Source: Burkholderia mayonis
GTDB lineage: Bacteria > Pseudomonadota > Gammaproteobacteria > Burkholderiales > Burkholderiaceae
Length of the DNA stretch: 64,000 nt
Assembly: GCF_001523745.2 (NCBI RefSeq)
Contig: NZ_CP013386.1
Span: 62,001 to 126,000, forward strand
Direction: 5' to 3'
Part shown: positions 30,039 to 38,381 of the stretch, in pieces
How the letters are laid out: each line of letters opens with the position of its first letter
Position numbering within the stretch: position 1 is the first letter of the stretch
Program-made: the position numbers and the translations under genes
Notes under the pieces: generated by a model
The model's database searches: none
What the model was told of the DNA's origin: nothing
What the model saw: the letters and a program-made list of their open reading frames with translations, nothing else

Positions 30039-31523
30039 TCAGACCGACGTGGTCGGCGATTCGGATGAACGGAGCGCCGGCGCGAACGGCTTGTCGGCGA
30101 GTGGCACTCGCACGACGAATCGCGAGCCGCCCTCGGGCGCGTCTGCGTACGACACGGTGCCGCCGTGCATCGCGATGATGTCGTGGACGATCGCGAGGCC
30201 AAGGCCCGCGCCTGTCTCGACGCCGCTGCCGCTTTGCGCGTCGCCGCGGAAGAATCGCTTGAAGAGGTCCGCCTGCTGCCCCGCCGGCACGCCGGAGCCG
30301 TTGTCCTCGACGACGATCTCGACCGCCTGCTTGCCGTCGTCGAGCGCGATCTGCGACACGTCCATCGTAACCCGCGCGCCTTGCGGTCGCGCAAGCGGCA
30401 CGTACTTCAGCGCGTTGTCGAGCAGATTTGCGATCACCTCGCGCAACAGCACCGGATTGCCGCGCACGACGAGCGGCTCGTCGTCGGCGCAGCCGTCGCC
30501 GCGCTGGAAGCCGAGATCGACGTGCGCGGCGAGCGCACGCGGCACCCATTCGGCGCCGGTTTCGAAAGCGAGGCCGGCGAGGTCGATGTCGACGAAGCGA
30601 GCGGCCTGCTCGCCAGGCTCCGCGCGCGCGAGCGACAGCAACTGATTCGACAGCCGCACCGCACGGTCAGCCGCCGAGCGCAGTTCGCGCACGGCGGTCA
30701 GCGCCTGCTGCGGATCGCGCGCAATGGCCGCCTGCTCCGCATGCAGCTTGATCGCGGTGAGCGGCGTGCGCAACTGGTGCGCGGCGTCGGCGATGAACTT
30801 GCGCTGCGCGTCGAGCGCGGTCTTCAGGCGGCCGAGCAGCGCGTTCATCGCGCTCGTGAGCGGCCGGATTTCGAGCGGCACTTCGGTTTCGTCGACGGGC
30901 TCGAGCGACGTGTGGGTCTGCCGGTTCAGCGAATCGGCGAGATGCGTGAGCGGGCCGAGCTGCTGGTTGACGACGCGCCACACGATCCCCCAGCCGGCGA
31001 GCAGCAACAGGAGGAGCGGCATCATGATCGCGACGAGGAATTCCGCTGCGATCCGGTAGCGGTAGCGCACCGGCTGCGCGACCTCGACGATCATCGGATT
31101 GCCGCTTTCCGTCTGCTCGACGCGCACTTGCGCGACCCGCACCGCCTGGTTGTCGTATTCGGCCTCGAACACGTACGCAACGTGCATCCGGCGCACGCTC
31201 GTGCCTTGCAGCGGCAGCTTCGGATCGCCGGCGAGCTCGTGCTCGCCGTCGCTGATCCGGTAGATCAGCTGTTCGGTGGGATCGGAGAACATCGCCTGCG
31301 CAAGCGGCGGCACCGTGAACGGCGCATCGGGGCCGGCGATCTGGATCTGTTTCGAGATGGCCGACGCGAGATCCGCGAGCGATCGGTCGACGACGTGCTG
31401 CGTGTATTGCCACGCAAGCCAGTACGCAATGAGGCCGCTCATCAGCGCGAGCATCGACAGCGGCGCGGCGAGGCGCCGCAGCAGCGTGCGGCGCAGGCTG
31501 GTCACAGCCGGATCAAGGGACAT
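30039..31523 (-). CDS. Sensor histidine kinase, TctE/QseC-like
   Basis: 494 residues: membrane helix 1 (about 20-40), periplasmic 2CSK_N-type sensor domain (about 41-160), helix 2 (about 162-182), HAMP, then the phospho-acceptor His249 in FIADAAHQLRTPLTAIKLHAEQ. The ATP-binding domain has the N box NLLDNALKYV and the G boxes DNGSGVP and GAGLGLAIV. Partner of the OmpR-type regulator whose gene precedes it on the same strand. The TctE subgroup often senses tricarboxylates; the signal here is not known. Confidence 0.94.
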   Translation of the reverse strand: MSLDPAVTSLRRTLLRRLAAPLSMLALMSGLIAYWLAWQYTQHVVDRSLADLASAISKQIQIAGPDAPFTVPPLAQAMFSDPTEQLIYRISDGEHELAGDPKLPLQGTSVRRMHVAYVFEAEYDNQAVRVAQVRVEQTESGNPMIVEVAQPVRYRYRIAAEFLVAIMMPLLLLLLAGWGIVWRVVNQQLGPLTHLADSLNRQTHTSLEPVDETEVPLEIRPLTSAMNALLGRLKTALDAQRKFIADAAHQLRTPLTAIKLHAEQAAIARDPQQALTAVRELRSAADRAVRLSNQLLSLARAEPGEQAARFVDIDLAGLAFETGAEWVPRALAAHVDLGFQRGDGCADDEPLVVRGNPVLLREVIANLLDNALKYVPLARPQGARVTMDVSQIALDDGKQAVEIVVEDNGSGVPAGQQADLFKRFFRGDAQSGSGVETGAGLGLAIVHDIIAMHGGTVSYADAPEGGSRFVVRVPLADKPFAPALRSSESPTTSV

Positions 31524-31621
31524 CGCGCGAAAGAATAGGATAAGCGCCGCTTCGCGAAGCGGCGCGGGTAGGGCGCGCGGCGCGCGCGGCCGCAGCGTGC
31601 CGCACGCGCGGCGTCAGACCG

Positions 31622-32314
31622 TCAGACGCTCGCGGTCTGGCGGATTTCCTGCAGCAGGTAGCCGAAGCCGCGCACCGTGACGATCTCGACACGGCACTGC
31701 TCGAGCTTCTTGCGCACCCGGTGCACGTAGACTTCGATCGCGGTGTCGCCGAGATCGCCGCCGAAATGCGTCAGGTGATCCTGCAGTTGCGCCTTGCTGA
31801 CGACGCGGCCGTGGCGAAGCAGCAGCATCTCGAGCACGGCGAATTCGCGCGGCGACAGCTCGAGCGGCTTGTCGTCGTTGAAGATGCGGCGATCGACGCC
31901 CGACAGGCGCACGCCGCCGAGCGACACTTCCGGACGCGGCATGTCGCTGTGCGGGCCGCTGCGACGCATCACCGCGCGGATCCGCGCTTCGAGTTCGGCG
32001 GGCTCGAACGGCTTCAGCATGTAGTCGTCGGCGCCGGAGTTGAGGCCCTGCACGCGATCGTTCAGTTCGTCGCGCGCGGTCAGCACGATGACGGGCGTAT
32101 GGCGGTTGGTCTGGCGGAAGCGCGACAGCAGCGTCATGCCGTCGATGCCGGGCAGGCCGAGGTCGAGGATCACGAGTTCGTGGCGGTTTTGCGCGAGCGC
32201 CTGCTCGGCAAAGATGCCGTCGTGAACCATGTCGACGGTGAAGCCCGCCTGTTCGAGGCTGCTTTGAATGCCGCGTGCGATGGGGCGGTCGTCTTCGATC
32301 AGAAGGAGTCGCAT
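31622..32314 (-). CDS. OmpR-family response regulator, TctD/QseB-like
   Basis: 230 residues. The receiver has the acidic pocket E7/D8/D9, phosphorylated Asp51 (LVILDLGLPGIDG), Thr79 and Lys101 (MLKPF). The C-terminal winged helix ends in EVYVHRVRKKLEQCRVEIVTVRGFGYLL. It precedes its cognate kinase by 98 bp. No tricarboxylate transport genes adjoin, so the regulon is unknown. Confidence 0.95.
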   Translation of the reverse strand: MRLLLIEDDRPIARGIQSSLEQAGFTVDMVHDGIFAEQALAQNRHELVILDLGLPGIDGMTLLSRFRQTNRHTPVIVLTARDELNDRVQGLNSGADDYMLKPFEPAELEARIRAVMRRSGPHSDMPRPEVSLGGVRLSGVDRRIFNDDKPLELSPREFAVLEMLLLRHGRVVSKAQLQDHLTHFGGDLGDTAIEVYVHRVRKKLEQCRVEIVTVRGFGYLLQEIRQTASV

Positions 32315-32434
32315 GAGATTCGCTCAAGTACAATGGGTTGGCGGTTCAGGCACGCGGGACAGCACGACGCCGTTTCCACGAAAACGTCGCATGCCCGGCG
32401 ACAAGCAGGACGGCCAGCAACGAACATCTCGATC

Positions 32435-32665
32435 ATGTCCGACATTTCGATCCACGAACTCGAAGCCGCGATCAATTTCTGGCGGGCCCGCTCGCCGGCG
32501 AGCGGCGACGAACTCGAACTCTGCGAAGAGGCTAGCGCGCTTTCCAAACCGTATGCGTTGCTGATTGTACAGCGCCAAAGTGCACTGCAACTGGAAGGAT
32601 TGGACCCTAAGGCACGCAACGCATGGGACGCTTACGTTCGACTTAACGACGGCTTGGAAAGCTGA
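32435..32665 (+). CDS. Small conserved-type protein, DUF3717-like
   Basis: 76 residues (MSDISIHELEAAINFWRA ... LDPKARNAWDAYV), soluble and mostly helical with no membrane segment. I recognise the pattern as the short beta-proteobacterial DUF3717 family, function unknown. The frame runs open far upstream, but only this ATG gives the family length. It is divergent from the response regulator gene. Confidence 0.7.
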   Translation: MSDISIHELEAAINFWRARSPASGDELELCEEASALSKPYALLIVQRQSALQLEGLDPKARNAWDAYVRLNDGLES

Positions 32666-32747
32666 AGGCTTTCGCTTCATTCAGCATAGAAAACGCTTAC
32701 TGAAAGCGATACGTTGACGATCCGATTTCGAATCTCCATCAGGGTAA

Positions 32748-33053
32748 TTACGCAGCCTTTGCGTGCTTGCCCACTTCCTCGATGAAATGCGCGAGCTTGA
32801 TGTCGCGCTCGGTGAGACCGTCGGCGTCGTGCGTCGACAGCGTGATGTCGACGCGGTTATAGACGTTGAACCACTCGGGGTGGTGATTCGCTTCCTGGGC
32901 CTTGATCGCGACGCGCGTCATGAAGCCGAACGCTTCGTTGAAATCGGCGAAGCGAAAACTGCGCTGGATGGCATCGCGGCCCGGCACGGCCGTCCAGTGA
33001 GGCAGGCTTTCGAGTTGCGTCTTGCGTTCTTCCGATGTGAGCTTGTGAATCAT
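32748..33053 (-). CDS. phhB: Pterin-4a-carbinolamine dehydratase PhhB
   Basis: 101 residues. Core motif [35 protein letters not shown] with the active-site histidines. It dehydrates the 4a-hydroxy-pterin made by phenylalanine hydroxylase so the cofactor can be recycled. The ATG of [11 protein letters not shown] is preferred because GAGG lies 7 nt before it; a second ATG two codons upstream is too close to that site. It lies 83 bp downstream of phhA on the same strand. Confidence 0.95.
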   Translation of the reverse strand: MIHKLTSEERKTQLESLPHWTAVPGRDAIQRSFRFADFNEAFGFMTRVAIKAQEANHHPEWFNVYNRVDITLSTHDADGLTERDIKLAHFIEEVGKHAKAA

Positions 33054-33136
33054 TTTCATACCTCGTCCGATAGCGGCGCGGCCGCGCGCCTTCGCGCGGC
33101 GAGGTGCCGTATCGGCCATTCTTTCATATTTGTTCG

Positions 33137-34030
33137 TCAAACGTCTTCATCGATTGCCCAGCCTTCGCCCGTGCCGCGCGTGAGCACGTGATCGCCGTCC
33201 AGCACCGCGCCCGCCGCGTGCTCGGGCGCGTCGGCGAGCCGGGCGGCGAGCGCGCGCGCGTCGACATGCGCGAGCGCAAAGAGCTGCGCGAAATCGTCGA
33301 TTACGAAGTAGGTCTTCTGGAACGTGTCGATCCGGTAACGGGTCCGCATCACGCGCTCGAGATCGAAGCCGATCCAGTTCGGCGCGGCGCTTTCGAGGCT
33401 GTAGAGCGTCTCGCCCTTGCTTGACACGATGCCCGCGCCGTAGATCCGCAGCTCGCTTTCCCGGCGCGCGTCGCGGATCAGGCCGAATTCGACGGTATAC
33501 CAATAGAGGCGCGCGAGCAGCGCCAGCGCGCGCGGATCGTCGGCGACGGCGAGCGCCGCGCGGCCGTACGCGTGCATGTAGTCGGCGAAGACGGGATCGA
33601 TCAAGAGCGGCACGTGGCCGAACAGATCGTGGAAGCAGTCCGGCTCCTGCAGGTAGTCGAGCTGGTCCGGCCGGCGCATCCACCAGGTGACTGGAAACCA
33701 CCGGTTCGCGAGATGCTCGAAGAACACGGCGTCCGGCACGAGGCCCGGGACGGCGACGATCCGCCAGCCGGTCGCGGGCTGGAGCTGCCGGTTCACGTCG
33801 GCGAACGACGGCACGCGCTCGGGCGACAAGTCGATGCGCGCGAGGCCGTCGACGAATGCATCGCACGCGCGGCCGCGCAGCAACGACGCCTGGCGCGTAT
33901 AGAGCTGCTTCCACACCGCGTGGTCGACTTCGCCGTAGCGGGCGAGCGGCTGATCGATGGTGAAATCGGCACGGGTTTCGAGACCCGCGTCGAACTGTTC
34001 CTTCAGTTTCGCGGTGACGACGATGGACAT
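33137..34030 (-). CDS. phhA: Phenylalanine 4-monooxygenase PhhA
   Basis: 297 residues, standard bacterial length. Iron ligands His134 and His139 in [12 protein letters not shown] and Glu181 in YWYTVEFGL. Converts phenylalanine to tyrosine with tetrahydropterin and O2. The start is the ATG of [12 protein letters not shown]; the frame is open upstream across the promoter and was not used. Transcribed divergently from an Lrp regulator and followed by phhB. Confidence 0.97.
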   Translation of the reverse strand: MSIVVTAKLKEQFDAGLETRADFTIDQPLARYGEVDHAVWKQLYTRQASLLRGRACDAFVDGLARIDLSPERVPSFADVNRQLQPATGWRIVAVPGLVPDAVFFEHLANRWFPVTWWMRRPDQLDYLQEPDCFHDLFGHVPLLIDPVFADYMHAYGRAALAVADDPRALALLARLYWYTVEFGLIRDARRESELRIYGAGIVSSKGETLYSLESAAPNWIGFDLERVMRTRYRIDTFQKTYFVIDDFAQLFALAHVDARALAARLADAPEHAAGAVLDGDHVLTRGTGEGWAIDEDV

Positions 34031-34117
34031 GGTGAACGCTTGCTTCGCATCGGTTGGGATGCATGCAAGTGTAGGGCGGGTGCCACGCGGATTGGGCGCG
34101 AAGTTGTCGAGTATTTG

Positions 34118-34146
34118 GTTATAAATGCGATAATCTAGCATCACAA
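34118..34146 (-). promoter_or_regulatory. Promoter of phhA-phhB
   Basis: Minus strand: -35 TTGTGA (34141-34146), 17-bp spacer, -10 TATAAC (34118-34123). It lies between phhA and the divergent Lrp gene, where an Lrp-type regulator would be expected to act. The leader to phhA is about 80 nt. Confidence 0.7.
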
Positions 34147-34170
34147 CGCAGAATTACGCGGAGAATCTTC

Positions 34171-34662
34171 ATGGTGGAACTCGATCACTTCGATTTGGCG
34201 CTGCTCGATGTGCTGCAGCGCTTCGGCCGCGCGACGCACCAGCAACTGGGCGAAGAGGTGCCGTTGTCGCCGTCGCAGATCGGCCGGCGGCTGCAGCGGC
34301 TCGAGGCGGCGGGCGTGATAGACGGCTACCGCGTCGTGCTGCGGCCCGAGCGGCTCGGGCTCGGCGTCACCGCGTTCACGAGCCTGAAGCTCAAGCATCA
34401 CGGCGATTCGATCATCGAGCAGTTCCAGCAGCAGATCGACGTGCTGCCCGAAGTGCTCGAATGTCATGCGGTGGTCGGCGATGCCGATTATCTGCTGCGG
34501 ATCGTTGCGCCGGATCTGAACGCGCTGTCGTCGTTCGTGATGAAAAAGCTGATGCGGGTGCCGGGCGTCGACAGCGTGCGATCGAACATCGTGCTCACGA
34601 CGTTCAAGCGCAACGGGCCGCTGCCGCTCGGCCATCTGGCGTCCGGCACGCCCGCTGCGTGA
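34171..34662 (+). CDS. Lrp/AsnC-family regulator, probably of phhAB
   Basis: 163 residues: N-terminal helix-turn-helix (LDLLDVLQRFGRATHQQLGEE-like, SPSQIGRRLQRLEAAGVI) and the C-terminal RAM ligand-binding domain (VLPEVLECHAVVGDADYLLRIVAPD). Divergent from phhA with 140 bp between starts, so it probably activates or represses phhAB in response to an aromatic amino acid. This regulatory role is inference from position. Confidence 0.92.
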   Translation: MVELDHFDLALLDVLQRFGRATHQQLGEEVPLSPSQIGRRLQRLEAAGVIDGYRVVLRPERLGLGVTAFTSLKLKHHGDSIIEQFQQQIDVLPEVLECHAVVGDADYLLRIVAPDLNALSSFVMKKLMRVPGVDSVRSNIVLTTFKRNGPLPLGHLASGTPAA

Positions 34663-34675
34663 CGCGACGGGCGGG

Positions 34676-34724
34676 AGGCCGGCCGTCGATGGCCGGTTGG
34701 CGCGCGGGTCCCGACGGCCGGCCT
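34676..34724. terminator. Inverted repeat between convergent genes
   Basis: Perfect 12-bp arms AGGCCGGCCGTC (34676-34687) and GACGGCCGGCCT (34713-34724) separated by 25 nt, exactly in the gap between the convergent Lrp and CYTH genes. No T-run. Probably a bidirectional stop or mRNA 3' end protector. Confidence 0.5.
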
Positions 34725-34740
34725 GGAGCGCCGACGAGTC

Positions 34741-35271
34741 TCACGCGGCCGGTTCGGCCTGCGCGTTGAGCAGATCGACGTACGCGACCGCGACGAGATC
34801 GTCGCTCGGCACGCCGAGCTTCGTGAATACCGCTTGCGCCTCCGCGTGGCCGCCTTCCTCGTCATCGTCCGGCGCGAGCACGACTTCGAGCTCGACGAAG
34901 TCGCCGAGGCCGTCGACACGGTCGAGATGGATTCGCGTGCGGCCCGCGAGGTAGACGTGCCGCTCCTTCGTCACGATGCCGCGGGTCGTCAGCGCAGTCG
35001 CGAGGAGCGCGTGCATCGCGTCCGGGTTCGTCACCGGGCTGCGCGTGTAATACGACGCCTTCGGGCCGTCCTGGTCGTCGCGCTGGTAGAAGATCAGCTC
35101 GGCGGGCGTGCCGTCTTCGAAGCGGCGCAGCTTCAGGCGGCCGCGCGGCACGTCGTAGAAGAAATCCTGCTGCCGATAGAAGAGGGGGGCCTCGGTCGCC
35201 AGCTCGGCGGCCCGTTCGCGCAGTTGTTCGAATTCGCGCGCGCGGGCTTTGATCTCGATGTTGCGGGCCAT
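34741..35271 (-). CDS. CYTH-domain protein (class IV adenylate cyclase/triphosphatase type)
   Basis: 176 residues. N-terminus MARNIEIKARAREF carries the EIKA form of the ExExK signature, followed by basic and acidic strand motifs (GRLKLRRFED, AELIFYQRDD, GRTRIHLDRVDGLGDFVELEVVL) that build the triphosphate tunnel. Proteins of this type are annotated as class IV adenylate cyclase or thiamine/inorganic triphosphatase; sequence alone does not decide. Confidence 0.9.
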   Translation of the reverse strand: MARNIEIKARAREFEQLRERAAELATEAPLFYRQQDFFYDVPRGRLKLRRFEDGTPAELIFYQRDDQDGPKASYYTRSPVTNPDAMHALLATALTTRGIVTKERHVYLAGRTRIHLDRVDGLGDFVELEVVLAPDDDEEGGHAEAQAVFTKLGVPSDDLVAVAYVDLLNAQAEPAA

Positions 35272-35639
35272 GGGGTCTCCTGTGAAGAGCGTTTGCGGGT
35301 CCGGACGAACTATCCGGAAGCCCCCATTCTATCGGGGCACGAGCCGCTTTGACGCGACGCGGAAGACGGCGAGCCGCGCGCGGCGGATACGGTTGTGCCG
35401 CGGGCGTTCGCGCGGCGCGAGCGGTGCCGGGATGGGCGGTTGCCGATGCAGCGTGCCGCCGAAAGCTGCGGGGCGGCGCGATGCAGCGCGGCGGCCTTCA
35501 CCGATGCGGCATTGAGCCGCAGCCGTGCGGCTCGAATCCGGCGCGAATGCGCGAGCGTCGTGCCGACGCACGCGGCGTCAGCGAGTTATTCTCCAACCCT
35601 TTATATCGAAGCCGCCGCGCCGATCATCATCAGCGGCGC
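35272..35639. other. Intergenic region between CYTH gene and LysR gene
   Basis: 368 bp. Open frames exist on both strands but they have no ribosome site, are Arg/Ala-rich and look like GC artefacts. No RNA gene or repeat recognised. Confidence 0.5.
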
Positions 35640-36539
35640 TCATATTGCCCATTGCTCGTCGATGAGGCGCAGCGCGGCGGCGATCGCCGGCTCGTCGCGC
35701 CGCTCGGCGAGCGTGACGAACGTGAGCTCGGCAGGCGCCGAGACGTGCTCGACGATCGTGAGCGCATGCGCATGCGCTTCCCGCAGCGCGACCGAGTCAC
35801 GCGCGAGCGTCAAGCCGACGCCCGATTTGACGAGATCGAGCATCGACGTCTCCTGATCGACTTCGGCGACCTTGACGGGCTGCACGCCGGCATCGGAGAA
35901 GCGGCGCGACAAGAGCCGCTGGTGCGCGGACGCGGCGGGCGTCCAGATCCACGGCAGCGCGGCGAGCTCGCGCCACGTGCGCGCGCGCTGCACGCGCTCC
36001 TTCCAGCCGGCGGGCGCGAGCACGCGATAGCGGAACTGCGTGAGCGTCACCGTGTGGAAGCGCTCGGCGTCGCGCGGATCGTCCTCTTCCGGCCGGCCGA
36101 TGTAGTAGCCGACGTCGAGCTCGCGCGCGCGGACCTGGTCGAGCACCCAGCCGGACATCCCGTGCCGGAGCGCCGTCTCGATCTGCGGATAGGTCTCGAC
36201 GAGCCGCTTCAGGAAGCCGCCGAGCCGCAGGAATTCCGGATCGAGGATCGTGCCGATCCGCAGCCGCCCGCGCACTTCGTGCCGCAGCGCGGCGGCCGCG
36301 CGCTTCACGTCTGCCGCCGCGTCGAGCGCACGCTCCGCATGCGGCAGCAGCGCCTGGCCGTCGCGCGTGAGCACGAGTCCGCGCGCCGTGCGCACGAACA
36401 GCGCGACGCCGAGCAGGTCCTGCAGATTCTTGATCTGCAGACTGACGGCGGGCTGCGTCAGATGCAGGTGCGTCGCCGCGCGCGTGAGGTTGCCCTCGCG
36501 CGCAACCGCGACGAACGCGCGGAGCAGAGTCAGGTCCAT
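35640..36539 (-). CDS. LysR-family regulator, divergent from mmsA
   Basis: 299 residues. N-terminal helix-turn-helix (MDLTLLRAFVAVAREGNLTRAATHLHLTQPAVSLQIKNL) and a substrate-binding domain with LAALPWIWTPAASAHQRLLS and SGVGLTLARDSVALREA. Divergent from mmsA with 154 bp between starts, so it probably controls mmsA and perhaps the next gene. The inducer is likely a valine or propionate-type intermediate, which is inference. Confidence 0.93.
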   Translation of the reverse strand: MDLTLLRAFVAVAREGNLTRAATHLHLTQPAVSLQIKNLQDLLGVALFVRTARGLVLTRDGQALLPHAERALDAAADVKRAAAALRHEVRGRLRIGTILDPEFLRLGGFLKRLVETYPQIETALRHGMSGWVLDQVRARELDVGYYIGRPEEDDPRDAERFHTVTLTQFRYRVLAPAGWKERVQRARTWRELAALPWIWTPAASAHQRLLSRRFSDAGVQPVKVAEVDQETSMLDLVKSGVGLTLARDSVALREAHAHALTIVEHVSAPAELTFVTLAERRDEPAIAAALRLIDEQWAI

Positions 36540-36570
36540 CGAGCAATATTAGCGCGGCTTATAACGCAAT

Positions 36571-36583
36571 TGAGCATAACTCA
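36571..36583. promoter_or_regulatory. Candidate LysR operator
   Basis: Perfect interrupted inverted repeat TGAG-CATAA-CTCA in the short divergent region between the LysR gene and mmsA, within an AT-rich patch. Position fits a LysR site; no experimental or comparative support is available here. Confidence 0.35.
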
Positions 36584-36693
36584 TTGGATCGCGAACGGGG
36601 CTCGCGGGTACGCTTCATCCCCGAAGCATGCGATTCGCGTGCAACACGCAAAGCGGAAAGCGGAAAGCGGCAACGGCAAACACGGAGGACGAC

Positions 36694-38217
36694 ATGACCG
36701 ATACCCATTCGAACGATTCGCGCGTGCGCGCACTGACCCATTTCATCGGCGGCCGCGCGGTCGACGGCGCGAGCGACCGCTACGGCGACGTGTTCGACCC
36801 GGCGCTCGGCAAGGTGACGGCGCGCGTGCCGCTCGCGACGGTCGCGGAAGTCGACGCGGCCGTCGCAGCCGCGGCCGAGGCGTTCCCCGCGTGGAGCGAG
36901 ATGTCGCCGCTCAAGCGCGCCCGCGTGATGTTCAAGTTCAAGGAACTGCTCGATCGCCATCACGACGAGCTCGCCGAGCTGATCACCCGCGAGCACGGCA
37001 AGGTGTTCTCCGACGCGAAGGGGGAAGTGATGCGCGGGATCGAGGTCGTCGAGTTCGCATGCGGCATTCCGAACCTGCTGAAGACCGGTTTCACCGACCA
37101 GATCGGCGGCGGCATCGACAACTGGAACCTGCGCCAGCCGCTCGGCGTCGTTGCCGGGATCACACCGTTCAACTTTCCGATGATGGTGCCGTGCTGGATG
37201 TTCCCGGTCGCGATCGCGTGCGGCAACACGTTCGTGCTGAAGCCGTCGGAGCGCGATCCTTCGGCGTCGGTCCGGCTCGCCGAGCTGTTGAGGGAAGCGG
37301 GGCTGCCCGACGGCGTGTTCAACGTCGTGCACGGCGACAAGACGGCCGTCGACGCGCTGATCGCGCATCCTGACGTCGCCGCGCTGTCGTTCGTCGGCTC
37401 GACGCCGATCGCCGAGTACATTCACACGGAAGCCGCGCGGCGCGGCAAGCGCGTGCAGGCGCTGGGCGGCGCGAAGAACCATCTCGTCGTGATGCCGGAT
37501 GCGAACCTCGATCAGGCCGTCGACGCGCTGATCGGCGCCGCGTACGGGTCGGCCGGCGAGCGCTGCATGGCGATTTCCGTCGCGGTCGCCGTGGGCGGCG
37601 TCGCGGACGCGCTCGTCGAGCGGCTCGCCGAGCGTGCGAAGACGTTGAAGATCGGTAACGGAATGGATGGCGACGTCGAAATGGGGCCGCTCGTGACGGC
37701 CGCGCATCGCGCGAAGGTGTCCGCGTACATCGACGCGGGCGTCGCGGCGGGCGCGAAGCTCGTCGTCGACGGGCGCAATCACGTCGTCGACGGATACGAG
37801 AACGGTTTCTTCCTCGGCGGCACGCTGTTCGACGACGTCGCGACCGACATGTCGATCTACCGCGAGGAGATCTTCGGGCCGGTACTGGCCGTCGTGCGGG
37901 TGCCGGATTTCGCGAGCGCGGTCGAGCTCATCAACGCGCACGAATTTGCGAACGGCGTGTCGTGCTTCACGTCCGACGGCGGCATCGCGCGCGCGTTCGC
38001 GCGGCAGATTCAGGTCGGGATGGTCGGCATCAACGTACCGATTCCGGTGCCGATGGCGTGGCATTCGTTTGGCGGCTGGAAGCGCTCGCTGTTCGGCGAT
38101 CACCATGCGTACGGCGAGGAGGGCGTGCGCTTCTACACGCGCTACAAGAGCGTGATGCAGCGCTGGCCGGACAGCATCGCGAAGGGGGCGGAGTTCACGA
38201 TGCCCGTCGCTAAGTGA
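36694..38217 (+). CDS. mmsA: Methylmalonate-semialdehyde dehydrogenase (CoA-acylating)
   Basis: 507 residues. Aldehyde dehydrogenase fold with the NAD-binding [12 protein letters not shown] and KPSERDPSA motifs, the MMSDH-type ALGGAKNH sequence in place of the usual catalytic-Glu motif, and nucleophile Cys291 in [13 protein letters not shown]. Converts methylmalonate semialdehyde (valine, inositol catabolism) to propionyl-CoA. Start fixed by GGAGG before the ATG of [10 protein letters not shown]. Controlled probably by the divergent LysR gene. Confidence 0.93.
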   Translation: MTDTHSNDSRVRALTHFIGGRAVDGASDRYGDVFDPALGKVTARVPLATVAEVDAAVAAAAEAFPAWSEMSPLKRARVMFKFKELLDRHHDELAELITREHGKVFSDAKGEVMRGIEVVEFACGIPNLLKTGFTDQIGGGIDNWNLRQPLGVVAGITPFNFPMMVPCWMFPVAIACGNTFVLKPSERDPSASVRLAELLREAGLPDGVFNVVHGDKTAVDALIAHPDVAALSFVGSTPIAEYIHTEAARRGKRVQALGGAKNHLVVMPDANLDQAVDALIGAAYGSAGERCMAISVAVAVGGVADALVERLAERAKTLKIGNGMDGDVEMGPLVTAAHRAKVSAYIDAGVAAGAKLVVDGRNHVVDGYENGFFLGGTLFDDVATDMSIYREEIFGPVLAVVRVPDFASAVELINAHEFANGVSCFTSDGGIARAFARQIQVGMVGINVPIPVPMAWHSFGGWKRSLFGDHHAYGEEGVRFYTRYKSVMQRWPDSIAKGAEFTMPVAK

Positions 38218-38245
38218 CGCAATCGCAACCGTTGTTTTGACGACG

Positions 38246-38275
38246 CCGCGCGGCTCCCGCAAAGGGGCCGCGCGG
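38246..38275 (+). terminator. Hairpin downstream of mmsA
   Basis: Stem CCGCGCGGC / GCCGCGCGG extended by three further pairs, loop of about 6 nt, 28 bp after the mmsA stop. It is followed by TCTATGCTTT, with no clean T-run. Confidence 0.5.
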
Positions 38276-38381
38276 TCTATGCTTTAACGGCGCGCATCGA
38301 TGCTTGTTGCGCGGCCTGCGCCGCGGCGCATGACGACGGTCCGCGCAAGACCGACGCACCAGAATCGAGGAGACAGAGACA

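Noticed and set aside
35349..37373. 674-codon plus-strand frame over the LysR gene and the start of mmsA
   Set aside because: Overlaps two well-supported genes in other frames; no recognisable domain.
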